Assembly (NCBI RefSeq): GCF_014207965.1
Contig: NZ_JACHLM010000001.1
Location: 620,001 to 684,000, forward strand
Source of the DNA: Brevundimonas bullata
GTDB lineage: Bacteria > Pseudomonadota > Alphaproteobacteria > Caulobacterales > Caulobacteraceae
Direction: 5' to 3'
DNA: 64,000 nucleotides
Below, piece by piece: positions 39,614 to 48,711 of the stretch. Position numbers and translations under genes: made by a program. Numbering within the stretch: the stretch's first letter is position 1; the number at the start of each line of letters is the position of its first letter. The notes beneath the pieces are model-generated. The model was not told where the DNA came from and searched no databases. It was given only the letters and a program-made list of their open reading frames with translations.

Positions 39614-40411
39614 ATGGTTCAGCTCACTCTCCCGCGCGGCTCCAAGCCCACGACCGGCAAGGTCCACAAGGCCCCGGCCGGCGCCAAGAACGTCAAGACC
39701 TACAAGGTCTATCGCTATGACCCGGAAACGGATTCCGATCCGCGCTGGGACAGCTTCGAGGTCTCGTCCGACGATCACGGCCCCATGCTTCTGGACGCCC
39801 TGATCCACATCAAGAACGAGATCGACCCGACCCTGTCCTTCCGTCGCTCGTGCCGTGAAGGCATCTGCGGCTCGTGCTCGATGAACATCGACGGTCGCAA
39901 CACCCTGGCCTGCACCAAGGGCATGGACGAGTGCTCGTCGCACAACATCACCATCGCCCCCCTGCCCCACCAGCCGGTGGTCAAGGACCTGGTGACGGAC
40001 CTGAGCCTGTTCTACGCCCAGTACGACTCGATCCAGCCCTACCTGCAGTCCGACGATCCCGATCCGGAAACGGAACGCCTGCAGTCGCCCGCCGACCGCG
40101 AGAAGCTTGACGGTCTGTACGAGTGCATCCTGTGCGCCTGCTGCTCGACCTCCTGCCCCAGCTACTGGTGGAACCAGGAAGAGTACCTCGGCCCGGCGGC
40201 CCTGCTGCAGTCCTACCGCTGGATCTCGGACAGCCGCGACGATGCGACCCAGAAGCGCCTCGACGACCTTGAGGACCCCTTCAAGCTGTATCGCTGCCAC
40301 ACGATCATGAACTGCGCCCAGGTCTGCCCCAAGGGGCTGAACCCGGCCAAGGCGATCGCCGAGACCAAGAAGCTGATGGTCGCGCCGAGCCGCAAGCGCG
40401 CGGCGGCCTAA
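39614..40411 (+). CDS. sdhB: Succinate dehydrogenase iron-sulfur subunit
   Basis: Electron-transfer subunit of complex II, 265 residues. The [2Fe-2S] ligands are in [21 protein letters not shown]. The [4Fe-4S] and [3Fe-4S] ligands are in [16 protein letters not shown] and [17 protein letters not shown]. The ATG at 39614 follows GGGAG. It is last gene of sdhCDAB and is closed by the terminator at 40438. Confidence 0.98.
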   Translation: MVQLTLPRGSKPTTGKVHKAPAGAKNVKTYKVYRYDPETDSDPRWDSFEVSSDDHGPMLLDALIHIKNEIDPTLSFRRSCREGICGSCSMNIDGRNTLACTKGMDECSSHNITIAPLPHQPVVKDLVTDLSLFYAQYDSIQPYLQSDDPDPETERLQSPADREKLDGLYECILCACCSTSCPSYWWNQEEYLGPAALLQSYRWISDSRDDATQKRLDDLEDPFKLYRCHTIMNCAQVCPKGLNPAKAIAETKKLMVAPSRKRAAA

Positions 40412-40437
40412 GCCTTCAGGCCCTGCCATCCGAACAG

Positions 40438-40468
40438 CCCCCGGCGCCGTCAGGCCCCGGGGGTTTTT
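40438..40468 (+). terminator. Intrinsic terminator of sdhCDAB
   Basis: The stem CCCCCGG / CCGGGGG (40438-40444 and 40457-40463) is followed directly by five T residues. Confidence 0.85.
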
Positions 40469-40526
40469 CATGGCTGCGATACGCCCCGGGGCTTGCCTCC
40501 GGCGCGGCCTGGGCTAAGACGCCTGC

Positions 40527-40847
40527 ATGGCCAAGATCACCTACATCGAGCACGACGGGACCGAGCACACGGTCGAAGTCAAGAACGGCCTCAGCGTCAT
40601 GGAGGGCGCGATCCGCAACAACGTGCCGGGCATCGATGCCGACTGCGGCGGCGCCTGCGCCTGCGCCACCTGCCACGTCTATGTCGACGAGGCCTTCGCC
40701 GCCGAGACCGGCCGCCCCTCGGCCATGGAGGAGTCGATGCTCGACTTCGCCGAGAACGTCGAGCCGAACAGCCGCCTGTCCTGCCAGATCCGCGTCAGCG
40801 ACGACCTGAACGGCCTGATCGTGCGCCTGCCGCAAAGCCAGCACTGA
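40527..40847 (+). CDS. [2Fe-2S] ferredoxin, adrenodoxin type
   Basis: The 106-residue electron carrier has four cluster ligands in the adrenodoxin spacing: Cys40, Cys46, Cys49 and Cys86 (C-x5-C-x2-C-x36-C). An additional Cys44 sits inside the loop. The [12 protein letters not shown] acidic segment is the usual partner-binding region. In alphaproteobacteria such ferredoxins serve cytochrome P450 systems or Fe-S/heme biosynthesis; the partner is not encoded here. It ends one base before the next start, so the two are probably in one transcript. Confidence 0.94.
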   Translation: MAKITYIEHDGTEHTVEVKNGLSVMEGAIRNNVPGIDADCGGACACATCHVYVDEAFAAETGRPSAMEESMLDFAENVEPNSRLSCQIRVSDDLNGLIVRLPQSQH

Positions 40848-40848
40848 G

Positions 40849-41631
40849 ATGATCGACGCCCGGCTGCTGGACGCGGTCGGGGCCCTCATCAACGCCCATG
40901 GGCGGCCCGGCCATGTCCCGTTGATCGGGATCGCCGGGGCGCAAGGCAGCGGCAAGACCACGCTGGCCCGCGCCGCCGCCGAACGCTGGGGCGCGGCGCG
41001 TCTGTCTCTGGACGACGTCTATCTGACCAAGGCCGAGCGGACAGCGAAGGGCAGGGCGGTCCATCCCCTGTTCGCCATGCGCGGCCCGCCGGGCGCGCAT
41101 GACCTGGCGCTGCTGGAGGCGACGGTGGAGGCCCTGCGAGCCGCCCGTCCCGACAGCCGCACGCCGCTGCCCGCCTTCGACAAGCTTTCCGATGATCGCC
41201 GCCCCGAGGCGCAATGGCCGGTGTTCGCGGGCCGCCCGTCGGCGGTGCTGGTGGATGGCTGGTGTCTGGGAGCGACGGCGCAGGCCGAGGCGGAACTGGC
41301 CGAACCGATCAACGGGCTGGAACGCGAGCAGGACGGGCAGGGGGTATGGCGACGCGCGGTCAACGAGGCGTTGGCCGGGCCCTACGCCGACCTGTTCGCC
41401 CGCTTCGACGCCGTCCTGTTCCTGAAGGCGCCCACGTTCGACGCCGTGCTGGACTGGCGCTGCGAACAGGAGGCGGGGTTGATGGGCCTGGCAGACCTGC
41501 CGCCCGAACGTCGCGCCGCAGTGGCCGTCTTCATTCAGCATTTCGAGCGAATCACCCGCCATATGCTGGCGGGCGGGGTGCGGGCGGATGTGGCGTTTGA
41601 TCTGGATGAGGATCGGAACCTCAGACCCTAG
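40849..41631 (+). CDS. P-loop kinase, D-glycerate 3-kinase-like
   Basis: The 260-residue product has Walker A GAQGSGKTT at residues 30-38. A kinase core follows with SLDDVYLTKAER (nucleobase/substrate region), PLPAFDKLSDDRRPEAQWP, VLVDGWCLGA, and a lid-like C-terminal segment FIQHFERITRHML. This matches the glycerate kinase / Tda10-YggC-like group of the phosphoribulokinase superfamily. The physiological substrate is inferred, not shown. It starts one base after the ferredoxin stop and faces the HAD gene across a palindromic hairpin. Confidence 0.87.
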   Translation: MIDARLLDAVGALINAHGRPGHVPLIGIAGAQGSGKTTLARAAAERWGAARLSLDDVYLTKAERTAKGRAVHPLFAMRGPPGAHDLALLEATVEALRAARPDSRTPLPAFDKLSDDRRPEAQWPVFAGRPSAVLVDGWCLGATAQAEAELAEPINGLEREQDGQGVWRRAVNEALAGPYADLFARFDAVLFLKAPTFDAVLDWRCEQEAGLMGLADLPPERRAAVAVFIQHFERITRHMLAGGVRADVAFDLDEDRNLRP

Positions 41632-41648
41632 ATCACACATCCCCCTAA

Positions 41649-41680
41649 CCGCTCATCCCGGCCTTCGCCGGGATGAGCGG
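41649..41680. repeat. Short palindromic hairpin, second CCGCTCATCCCGG copy
   Basis: A 14-bp perfect stem CCGCTCATCCCGGC / GCCGGGATGAGCGG (41649-41662 and 41667-41680) has a CTTC loop. It lies between convergent genes. The arms equal those at 5295-5326. Confidence 0.85.
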
Positions 41681-41691
41681 CAGTTTCTGCC

Positions 41692-42546
41692 TCAGTCCGC
41701 CGGCATCCGGCCGTAGTTGACGGCGATGCGGCCGATCAGGCCCTTGACGATCAGGTCGACCGGCGTGCCCTCGCGATAATCGCCCTCGGCGACGAAGTTG
41801 ACGCGGTCTTCCGAGATCAGGCGGTGGATCTTGTTGTGGTCGCGCGGGGTGTTGTCGGGGTCATAGACGGCGATGGAGAAGCCGCCCTTGGTGTGCATCA
41901 TCTTCATGGTCGGCACGTCGGTGTCGCCGTCGCCGAGGAAGATCATCCGGTCGAAGGGGATGGGGCGTTCCTCGTCGGGGATGAAGCGGTTGATGCGCTC
42001 GTCGTCCCAGTGGTTGTGCACGCCCTTGTTGATGCGGAACAGGTACTGGGTCTTGGTGGTGTAGTTGACGCCGACGGCGGGCCAAACGGCGACCTCGTTT
42101 TCGTCATAGGCGTATTTCGATGCGAAGACGTGGGTGAAGGCCTCAGCGATGGGGCAGCCCTGGATCATCTCCTCCAGGCCGGCCGAGATGATGTAGTGCT
42201 CGATCTCCAGGCCGTACTGGGCGCCGAATTCGTTCATGCGGTCGAACCAGGAACGGTCGCGCAGCCCCTCGAACAGGGCCACGTCGCGGCCGTGATCCCG
42301 CAACGTCTGACGCGTGACAGGCGAGCCTTGCTCGCGCGCCGTTTGCAGCATCATCTGCATGTACATCAGGATGCCGTCGCCATCGGAGGCGATGGTCCGT
42401 GGACGGACGGTCTCGTTCCAGAACTGGGCCGGCGTCATCCCGATCGAGGGAATGAAGCTGACCTCCTGCATATTGCCCCGCGCCAGGGTGCCGTCGAAAT
42501 CATAGATGATGGCGGTCTTGAGCAGGGGGCGGGTCGTGTCGGCCAT
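41692..42546 (-). CDS. HAD-superfamily phosphatase, phosphoserine phosphatase-like
   Basis: The 284-residue cytoplasmic product has HAD motif I as Asp16-Phe-Asp18-Gly-Thr (YDFDGTLARGN), motif II as ISAG, and a late FLGDGDTDVPTM block for motifs III/IV. A long helical cap (about 40-110) separates motif I from the core. It resembles conserved alphaproteobacterial HAD proteins of unknown substrate rather than true SerB, which is shorter. It is encoded 54 bp downstream of divL on the same strand and may share its transcript. Confidence 0.88.
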   Translation of the reverse strand: MADTTRPLLKTAIIYDFDGTLARGNMQEVSFIPSIGMTPAQFWNETVRPRTIASDGDGILMYMQMMLQTAREQGSPVTRQTLRDHGRDVALFEGLRDRSWFDRMNEFGAQYGLEIEHYIISAGLEEMIQGCPIAEAFTHVFASKYAYDENEVAVWPAVGVNYTTKTQYLFRINKGVHNHWDDERINRFIPDEERPIPFDRMIFLGDGDTDVPTMKMMHTKGGFSIAVYDPDNTPRDHNKIHRLISEDRVNFVAEGDYREGTPVDLIVKGLIGRIAVNYGRMPAD

Positions 42547-42600
42547 GGGGGCGTCCTAGAGGGCGTGGACAGGCCCTCTAGCACGAGATCGACGCAAAGA

Positions 42601-44913
42601 TCAGCCCAGCAGAAGTTCCGGCGCCGCCGTCGGGGCCGTGGCCTCGACCGGCAGGTGCAGGATGAAGGCCGCGCCCTTGCCTGGCTCCGACTGGACCTCG
42701 GCCCAACCGCCGTGCAGTTCGATCAGGGCCTTGACCAGGGCCAGGGCCACGCCCGGCCCGCCGCGCTCGCGCCGCACGAAGCGGTCGAAGACGTGAGCCT
42801 GCAGATGATAGGGGATGCCCCGCCCGGTGTCCTCGACCCGGATGCGCACCTCGCCCGACCCGACCTCGGCGGTCAGGGTCACGGCCCCGCCTTCGGAGAC
42901 GGCGCGACAGGCGTTCTCCAGCAGGTGGTCGACGGCCTGGGCGATGCGGCGAGCGTCGGCGCGGACGGGCTTCAGCCGGGGCGGGCAGGCGACGCTCAGA
43001 ACGGCGCCGCGGCCCTCGACCTTGCCTCGCACCTTCTCGGCGCAAGCCTCCAGCAGGTCGCAGACGCGCATGTCGCCCAGGGTCAGCTCCATCTCCCCGG
43101 CGTCGATCTGGGCCATGTCCAGAACGTCGTCGATGGAGCGGGCCAGATGGCTGGCGGCGACGCGGATGGCGCCGGCGTGCTGGCGGCTGCGTTCGGGCAG
43201 GTCGCCCATGGCCTCCAGCAGTTCGGAATAGCCGACGATGGTGGTCAGCGGGGTGCGCAGCTCATAGGAGACGCTGCCGACGAACTCGCGCTTCAGCGCC
43301 TGACTTTCGGCGAGGGCCGCTTCCTTGGCGGCCAGCGCCTGTTCCAGCTGGCGGTGGGCGGTGACGTCGGAGAAGGCGACCAGGGTGGCGCCGTCGGGCA
43401 GGGGGCGGGTCTGCCAGGACACCACGCGGTCGTCGTCGGTGCGGCCCTCGCCCGAGATGGGCACGCGGCTTTCCGGGTCGGGATCGGCCACGCGCGCCTT
43501 CAGCCCCAGCCACAGGGCGGCGTCGTCCAGCACCGGGCGGCACAGGGCGGCCACGGCGTCAAAGTCTCCAGCCTCGGCCAGGCGTTCGGCGGATACGCCC
43601 CAGAAGCTCTCGAAGGCGTCGTTGTGCAGCCGCAAGCGCCCGTCCGAACCGAAGACGGCCACGGCGTCGTTCAGCTTGTCCAGCGTCGCCGTCTGGACCT
43701 GGATCTGGGCGTTGTAGCGGCTGCGCAGCTGCAGCTCGTCGGTGATGTCCGAGAAGATCAGCAGGATGCCGCCGAGCGGGTGCGGCTGGCGCACCACACG
43801 CAGGGTCCGCCCGTCGGGCAGGGACCAGCTGTCGTCGGGCGAAGCCGTGGCTGCGCCGTAGAATTCCAGCTCGTGCGCCTTCCATCCGGCGTAGTCGATG
43901 ACCTCGGGCAGTTGACGCTTCTGGCGCAGACGATCCAGCAGCTCGGCGTGGGTCGGGCGCTCGTCCAGCCAGGCGGGGTCGATGTTGAACAGCGACTGAA
44001 AGGCGGTGTTGTGGAAGGCCAGCCGCTTGGCCGGGCCGAAGATGGCCACGGCGTCGGCCAGATGGTTCAGGGTCTCGTCATGGGCCTCGACGTGACGGCG
44101 CAGGGTGTCGCGCGTCTCCTCGGCCTCGGTCATGTCGATGGCGAAGGCGATGACGGCGCCACGTCCCCCGGCCAGCGGCTCGGCGAGGATGCGCCAGGCC
44201 TTGCGGCGACCGTCCGACGACACCCAACGGAAGCCGTCCTGACGCGCGTTCAGACGCGAGGCCTCGGCCACGATCAGGTCGGCGCCGCGATCGAAGGTGA
44301 GCCCGGCCTCGTGGGCCTCGGCCAGGGTATCGGCGCGGACCTCCGCCAGCCAGGCCCGGTTGGCCCAGATCAACTTGCCCGCGCCATCGACCACCCAGGT
44401 CGGCGCCGGCGAGGCCTCGGCCAGGGCGCCCAGACCGGCGTCGGCGGCGGTTTCCGCCCCGCCCAGCTTCGACAGCCGCAGCCAGGCCGAGCCGCCCAGG
44501 GCGCGCCCCTCGACCGCCCAGGCGCCGTTGGTCCATTCGAGCAGGGTCTCGAACGACTCGCCGCGCTGGACCAGGCCGTCCATTTGCCCCGTATGGGCCT
44601 GGTTCAGGGCCGCCACGATGGCTTCGGCCGCCGCCATGCCCTCGCGGTCCGGGGCCAGCACGGCCAGGGCTTCGGGGGCGCCGAAGACCGACTGAGCCTC
44701 GCCCTGCGGCGTCAAGGCCAATCGCACGTCGTCAAACACGTTCAGGGCGCCTTCACAGGCGGCGGCGTGGGCGCGCTCGCCCGACAGCCAGGCCTCGACC
44801 TCCGCCTCGCGCAGACCCAGGCGCTTGCGCAGCCGCCAGGCCCAGGCGCTGATCGCCAGCGCCAGACCCGCGGCTCCTGCGGTCGCTACATAGGCGATGT
44901 CGGCTTCGGCCAT
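42601..44913 (-). CDS. divL: Cell-cycle pseudo-histidine kinase DivL
   Basis: Membrane-anchored PAS-containing kinase homolog that in Caulobacter binds DivK~P and controls CckA and so CtrA. The product is 770 residues: one N-terminal transmembrane helix (about 8-25), several PAS-like domains (about 140-270, 285-390, 400-525), a dimerisation helix domain, and an ATPase domain with VDHLLENACRA, VEDTGRGIP and GGPGVALALVKAL. The H-box reads VGSVSYELRTPLT, where the phosphoacceptor His is Tyr550. Caulobacter DivL also has Tyr at position 550 and is 769 residues (recalled from the literature). The start ATG at 44911-44913 has GGGGAAGG upstream, and Tyr550 supports it; longer upstream starts are rejected. 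Confidence 0.93.
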   Translation of the reverse strand: MAEADIAYVATAGAAGLALAISAWAWRLRKRLGLREAEVEAWLSGERAHAAACEGALNVFDDVRLALTPQGEAQSVFGAPEALAVLAPDREGMAAAEAIVAALNQAHTGQMDGLVQRGESFETLLEWTNGAWAVEGRALGGSAWLRLSKLGGAETAADAGLGALAEASPAPTWVVDGAGKLIWANRAWLAEVRADTLAEAHEAGLTFDRGADLIVAEASRLNARQDGFRWVSSDGRRKAWRILAEPLAGGRGAVIAFAIDMTEAEETRDTLRRHVEAHDETLNHLADAVAIFGPAKRLAFHNTAFQSLFNIDPAWLDERPTHAELLDRLRQKRQLPEVIDYAGWKAHELEFYGAATASPDDSWSLPDGRTLRVVRQPHPLGGILLIFSDITDELQLRSRYNAQIQVQTATLDKLNDAVAVFGSDGRLRLHNDAFESFWGVSAERLAEAGDFDAVAALCRPVLDDAALWLGLKARVADPDPESRVPISGEGRTDDDRVVSWQTRPLPDGATLVAFSDVTAHRQLEQALAAKEAALAESQALKREFVGSVSYELRTPLTTIVGYSELLEAMGDLPERSRQHAGAIRVAASHLARSIDDVLDMAQIDAGEMELTLGDMRVCDLLEACAEKVRGKVEGRGAVLSVACPPRLKPVRADARRIAQAVDHLLENACRAVSEGGAVTLTAEVGSGEVRIRVEDTGRGIPYHLQAHVFDRFVRRERGGPGVALALVKALIELHGGWAEVQSEPGKGAAFILHLPVEATAPTAAPELLLG

Positions 44914-45070
44914 GCCTTCCCCTGCGCCGCTGCGGGCGCCTCGATACTCACCAAGCGGACCGACGAGCCTTCGCCCGACCGATTCGCGTTTACCATACCC
45001 TGATTGCGTCGAAATCCATGCGGCGAGACGGCCGATTGCGGCGCAGCCTCGCGCGGGCGATATCCGGGCC

Positions 45071-45478
45071 ATGACCCAGACGTGGAACGATCAATACGCC
45101 CCCTCCCTCGATGACTTCGCCCGGCTGGCCGAAGCCGCCTTCGCCGCCCTGCCCGACCTGTTCCGGCAAGCGGCCGGCGAGGTGATCATCCGCGTCGACG
45201 ACTTCGCCGACGAGGAGACCCTGGCCGACCTCGAGATCGAGGATCCCTTCGAACTGAGCGGCCTCTATTCCGGCGTCCACATCGGCGAGCGCGACGCCAT
45301 GGGGCCGGCCGCCGAGCCCTCTCGCATCTTCCTCTACCGCCGCCCTATCCTCGACGAGTGGTGCGAGCGCGGCGACGTGGGTCTGGCCGAGATCATCGCC
45401 CACGTCCTGATCCATGAGATCGGTCACCACCTCGGTCTCGACGACGACCAGATCCACGCCATCGAAGACGACGACTGA
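45071..45478 (+). CDS. Zincin-like metallopeptidase family protein
   Basis: The 135-residue product has the zinc-binding motif HEIGHHLGLDD near the C-terminus (LIHEIGHHLG). It matches the short minimal zincin family (Zincin_1, PF06262 by pattern): VIIRVDDFADEETL, ELSGLYSGVHIGER and RIFLYRRPILDEW. It is highly acidic. The ATG at 45071 is chosen over an extended frame that would run into the divL leader. It is divergent from divL with 157 bp between starts, which contain one GANTC (GATTC) site of the kind methylated by CcrM in Caulobacter. Confidence 0.9.
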   Translation: MTQTWNDQYAPSLDDFARLAEAAFAALPDLFRQAAGEVIIRVDDFADEETLADLEIEDPFELSGLYSGVHIGERDAMGPAAEPSRIFLYRRPILDEWCERGDVGLAEIIAHVLIHEIGHHLGLDDDQIHAIEDDD

Positions 45479-45573
45479 GCACGAGAACTGGAGCCAGGGC
45501 GGGCTTCGTTGGACTCCGAGGCGATGCGGGGTCATAGTCGCGAGGTCGGGGAACGCCGAATTCGGAGTTCGAC

Positions 45574-47304
45574 ATGTGCTACGCCTGCAACTCGGGACTA
45601 GCCACCCTGACGTCCCTGATGGCGTCTCGACGCAGCGTTCTGGCCGGAGGCGCCGCCGCCTTCGCCCTGCCGTCCCTGGCCCGCGCCGCACCTCAGAACC
45701 CCCGTCAGCGCGGAGCGGAGGTCCTGTTTCTGGGCGGTCCGATCATCACCATGGACCCCGCGCGGCCGCGCGCCGAGGCGGTCGCCGTCGCGGACGGCAA
45801 GATCCTGGCGGTCGGCGCCCTGTCGGATCTGGAGGGCCTGCGCACCCCCTACACCAAGCTCGTCAACCTGGAGGGCGGCGCCCTGCTGCCCGGGCTGAAC
45901 GATCCGCACATGCATACCGTTTTCGTCGCCTTCGAGGACTGGATCGACGTCGGCCCCTTCGCTTCGAAGGATATGACAGAGGTGATCGCCAAGCTGAGCG
46001 AGGCGGCGGCGAAGGCGGGGCCGAACCAATGGGTCCGGGGCTGGCAGCTGGATCCCTCCATCACCCCCGGAGCCACGACGATCGACCTGGCCCTGCTGGA
46101 TCGAATCGCGCCGAACAATCCGCTCTTCCTGCTCGAGTCCAACGGGCACATCGGCTATGCGAACTCCAAGGCTCTGGAGATTTCAGGCGTCACCCGCGAC
46201 ACGCCCGACCCGCCCCAGGCGCGCTATATCCGCGACGCGAACGGTGACCTGACCGGACGGCTGGAAGAAGCCGCCTCCATGGCCGCCTTCATCATGAAGA
46301 TGCCCATGCCCGACGCGCAGCAGACGCGGGCGGCCATCGGGCGGCTGTTCCAGAAAGCCGCCAGCCGCGGCTGCACCGGCCTGTTCGACTGCAGCATCGG
46401 CGCCCAAGGCATGGGCGACCTCGATATCCTGCGCGAGGTCATGGGCGAGGATCCGCCCGTCCGCTACGGCGGGACCCTGGTGTCCACCAATATGAAGCTG
46501 TGGAAGGAGGCGGGGTTGAAGCCCGGCATGGGCGACGACCGCTTCCGCATCTCGGCCATCAAGGCCTGGTCCGACGGCTCCAACCAGGGGCGCAGCGGCT
46601 ATCTGCGCGAGCCCTATCTGAACTCCGACAGCCGGGGCTCGCTGAACTACACGCTAGAACAGCTGACAGAAGTCATCCGCGAGTCCCATGAGGACGGGTG
46701 GCAGGTCTGCGTCCACGCCAACGGCGACGCCGGGATCGACACCACGCTGGACGCCTATGAAGCCGTGCTCAAAGACCTGCCCGGTCCCGATCACCGGCAC
46801 AGGATCGAGCACTGCACCCTTCTGCACGACGATCAGATCGCGCGGATGAAAGGGCTGGGCCTGTCGCCCTCCTTCCTGATCGGCCACGTCTATTACTGGG
46901 GCCGCGCCTTCCGCGACGACATCCTGGGCCCGGCGCGGGCGGATCGGCTGGACCCTTGCGCCTCGGCGCTCAGGGGCGGCTTGCGTCCCACGCTGCACTC
47001 GGACTGGAACGTCACCGAAATCGAGCCGCTGCGCATGGTCGAGAACGCCGTGACGCGGATCATGCGCGACGGCGGCGAGGTGCTCAATCCCGCCGAGCGG
47101 GTTCCCGTCGAGACCGCGCTGCGCATGGTGACGGCCGACGCCGCCTGGCAGTGCAAGCGCGACTTCACCGGGGTTCTGGCGCCCGGAAAGGCGGCGGACA
47201 TGGTGATCCTGGCCCAGGACCCGACCCAGATCGATCCCACCCGGATACGCCACATCCCCGTGCGCGAAACCTGGCTGGACGGCCAGCGCCGCTATGAGGC
47301 CTGA
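45574..47304 (+). CDS. Tat-type exported amidohydrolase (YtcJ-like)
   Basis: The 576-residue product has an unusual N-terminus MCYACNSGLATLTSLM followed by a Tat-like signal (Arg19-Arg20, SRRSVLAGGAAAFALPSLARA). The amidohydrolase core has the first metal motif in GLNDPHMHT (His112, His114), later HANGDAGID and RIEHCTLL, and HSDWNVTEIEP, the YtcJ-like layout. It may hydrolyse an N-substituted amino acid or cyclic amide; the substrate is unknown. ATG 45574 has GGAG at 7 nt; the internal Met16 is a possible alternative that would remove the cysteines. It is convergent with rsmB, 12 bp away. Confidence 0.87.
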   Translation: MCYACNSGLATLTSLMASRRSVLAGGAAAFALPSLARAAPQNPRQRGAEVLFLGGPIITMDPARPRAEAVAVADGKILAVGALSDLEGLRTPYTKLVNLEGGALLPGLNDPHMHTVFVAFEDWIDVGPFASKDMTEVIAKLSEAAAKAGPNQWVRGWQLDPSITPGATTIDLALLDRIAPNNPLFLLESNGHIGYANSKALEISGVTRDTPDPPQARYIRDANGDLTGRLEEAASMAAFIMKMPMPDAQQTRAAIGRLFQKAASRGCTGLFDCSIGAQGMGDLDILREVMGEDPPVRYGGTLVSTNMKLWKEAGLKPGMGDDRFRISAIKAWSDGSNQGRSGYLREPYLNSDSRGSLNYTLEQLTEVIRESHEDGWQVCVHANGDAGIDTTLDAYEAVLKDLPGPDHRHRIEHCTLLHDDQIARMKGLGLSPSFLIGHVYYWGRAFRDDILGPARADRLDPCASALRGGLRPTLHSDWNVTEIEPLRMVENAVTRIMRDGGEVLNPAERVPVETALRMVTADAAWQCKRDFTGVLAPGKAADMVILAQDPTQIDPTRIRHIPVRETWLDGQRRYEA

Positions 47305-47316
47305 CGCCGACCTGGC

Positions 47317-48711
47317 TTAGTCGGCGATCCGCTCCAGCCGGGCGGCGAAGAAGCCGTCCACGCCGCCGCGCTCGGCCCATTGCGAGGGCAGGATGCGCAG
47401 CCAGCCCTCCGCGGTCAGGGCCTCATCGGGGGCGCCGATCTCGGCCGGGACGGCGGCGACGGTGCGGAAGGCCGGGTTGCGGCGCAGGAAGGCGATGATC
47501 TGGGTCTCGCCCTCCTCGCGTTCCAGCGAGCAGACGCAATAGACCAGGCGGCCGCCCGACTTCACCTTGTCGGCAGCGACATCCAGAAGACGGTGCTGCA
47601 CGTCGGCCAGCTTGGCGACCTCGGCGGGGCGGGTGGCGCGCAGGACTTCGGGGTTGCGGCGATAGGTGCCGGTGGCGGTGCAGGGGGCGTCCAGCAGGAC
47701 GGCGTCGAAGGTGCGGTCGTCCTCCCAGTCCTCGGCGGGCACGGCCACGACCTCGACCGGCAGGCCGGTGCGGTCGAAGTTCTGTTTCAGGCGCTTCAAA
47801 CGCGCGGCCGAACGGTCCAGAGCCGTGACCTCGGCGCCGGCGGCGGCCAGCTGCAGGGTCTTGCCGCCGGGCGCGGCGCACATGTCCAGAACGGTCTCGC
47901 CGGACTTGGCGCCCAGCAGGCGGGCAGGGACAGCGGCGGCCGCGTCCTGGACCCACCAGTCGCCGGCCTCGAACCCGGGCCATCCGGCCACGTCGCCGCG
48001 CTTGCCGGTACGGACCGTGCCGCCGGGCAGGACCTCGCCCTCGACGTCCTGGGCCAGGACGTCCAGATCGACGCCGGGCTTGGCGCTGAGGTCGGTGGCG
48101 GGCTCGTCGCGGGTGGCCAAAGCCAGACCAATTAGATTGGCCTCGCCATAGGTCGCCTTCCAGCGTGCGGCCAGCCAGTCGGGCAGGTTGGATTCCGCCG
48201 TGGTCAGGCCGGGACCGTCGCGGTCGACGCCGCGCAGGACGGCGTTGACCAGGTTCTTGTAGGGGCGGGTCTTGGCGTCGCGCTCGGCCAGTTTCACCGC
48301 GGTCGAGACGGCGGCGAAGGCGGGGGTGCCCAGCACCAGGGTCTGGGCCAGGGCGACGCGCAGGATGGTGCGCACCGGGGCGGGCGGGGCCTTCTGCAGA
48401 CGGCGGTCCAGAATCTGATCGATCTCGCCCAGACGGCGCAGGGCGGCCATGGCCACGGCGCGAGCGAAGGCGCGATCGGGACCGGCCAGATCCTTGGCCG
48501 GGGACTGGCTGAGCGCCTCGTCCAGACCTGTGCGCTTCTCCAGCGCGGCGTTCAGCAGGATGCCGGCGACCAGACGGGCTTCGACGCCGATGTCGGCGTG
48601 GGGATCGTCGGTGATGATCTCGGGCTGGGCCTCGCGACGCGGACGCGACTTCTCGGCCATGCGGCGACCGCGCGCCGCCGAACTTTTGCCCTTGGGGGTG
48701 CCACCACTCAT
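47317..48711 (-). CDS. rsmB: 16S rRNA (cytosine-C5) methyltransferase, RsmB family
   Basis: The 464-residue product has an N-terminal NusB-like RNA-binding domain (about 50-180) and a SAM-dependent methyltransferase domain. The SAM site is VLDMCAAPGGKTLQLA. The catalytic cysteines are in DAPCTATGTYRRNPE and VYCVCSLEREEGE, as in RNA m5C methyltransferases. The start ATG (48709-48711) overlaps the kup stop as ATGA; an extended frame into kup is rejected. A basic Lys/Arg-rich leader (about 1-35) precedes the NusB domain. Confidence 0.92.
   Translation of the reverse strand: MSGGTPKGKSSAARGRRMAEKSRPRREAQPEIITDDPHADIGVEARLVAGILLNAALEKRTGLDEALSQSPAKDLAGPDRAFARAVAMAALRRLGEIDQILDRRLQKAPPAPVRTILRVALAQTLVLGTPAFAAVSTAVKLAERDAKTRPYKNLVNAVLRGVDRDGPGLTTAESNLPDWLAARWKATYGEANLIGLALATRDEPATDLSAKPGVDLDVLAQDVEGEVLPGGTVRTGKRGDVAGWPGFEAGDWWVQDAAAAVPARLLGAKSGETVLDMCAAPGGKTLQLAAAGAEVTALDRSAARLKRLKQNFDRTGLPVEVVAVPAEDWEDDRTFDAVLLDAPCTATGTYRRNPEVLRATRPAEVAKLADVQHRLLDVAADKVKSGGRLVYCVCSLEREEGETQIIAFLRRNPAFRTVAAVPAEIGAPDEALTAEGWLRILPSQWAERGGVDGFFAARLERIAD

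Noticed and set aside
41824-45003. A 1059-codon open frame on the plus strand
   Set aside because: It runs antisense to the HAD gene and divL, both with full family motifs. The translation is rich in Gln/His/Arg/Gly with no domain pattern, as expected for the opposite strand of high-GC genes.
44914-45070. CtrA box search upstream of divL and the zincin gene
   Set aside because: No TTAA-N7-TTAA pair is present. Only a single GATTC (GANTC) site was seen, which is too common to interpret alone.
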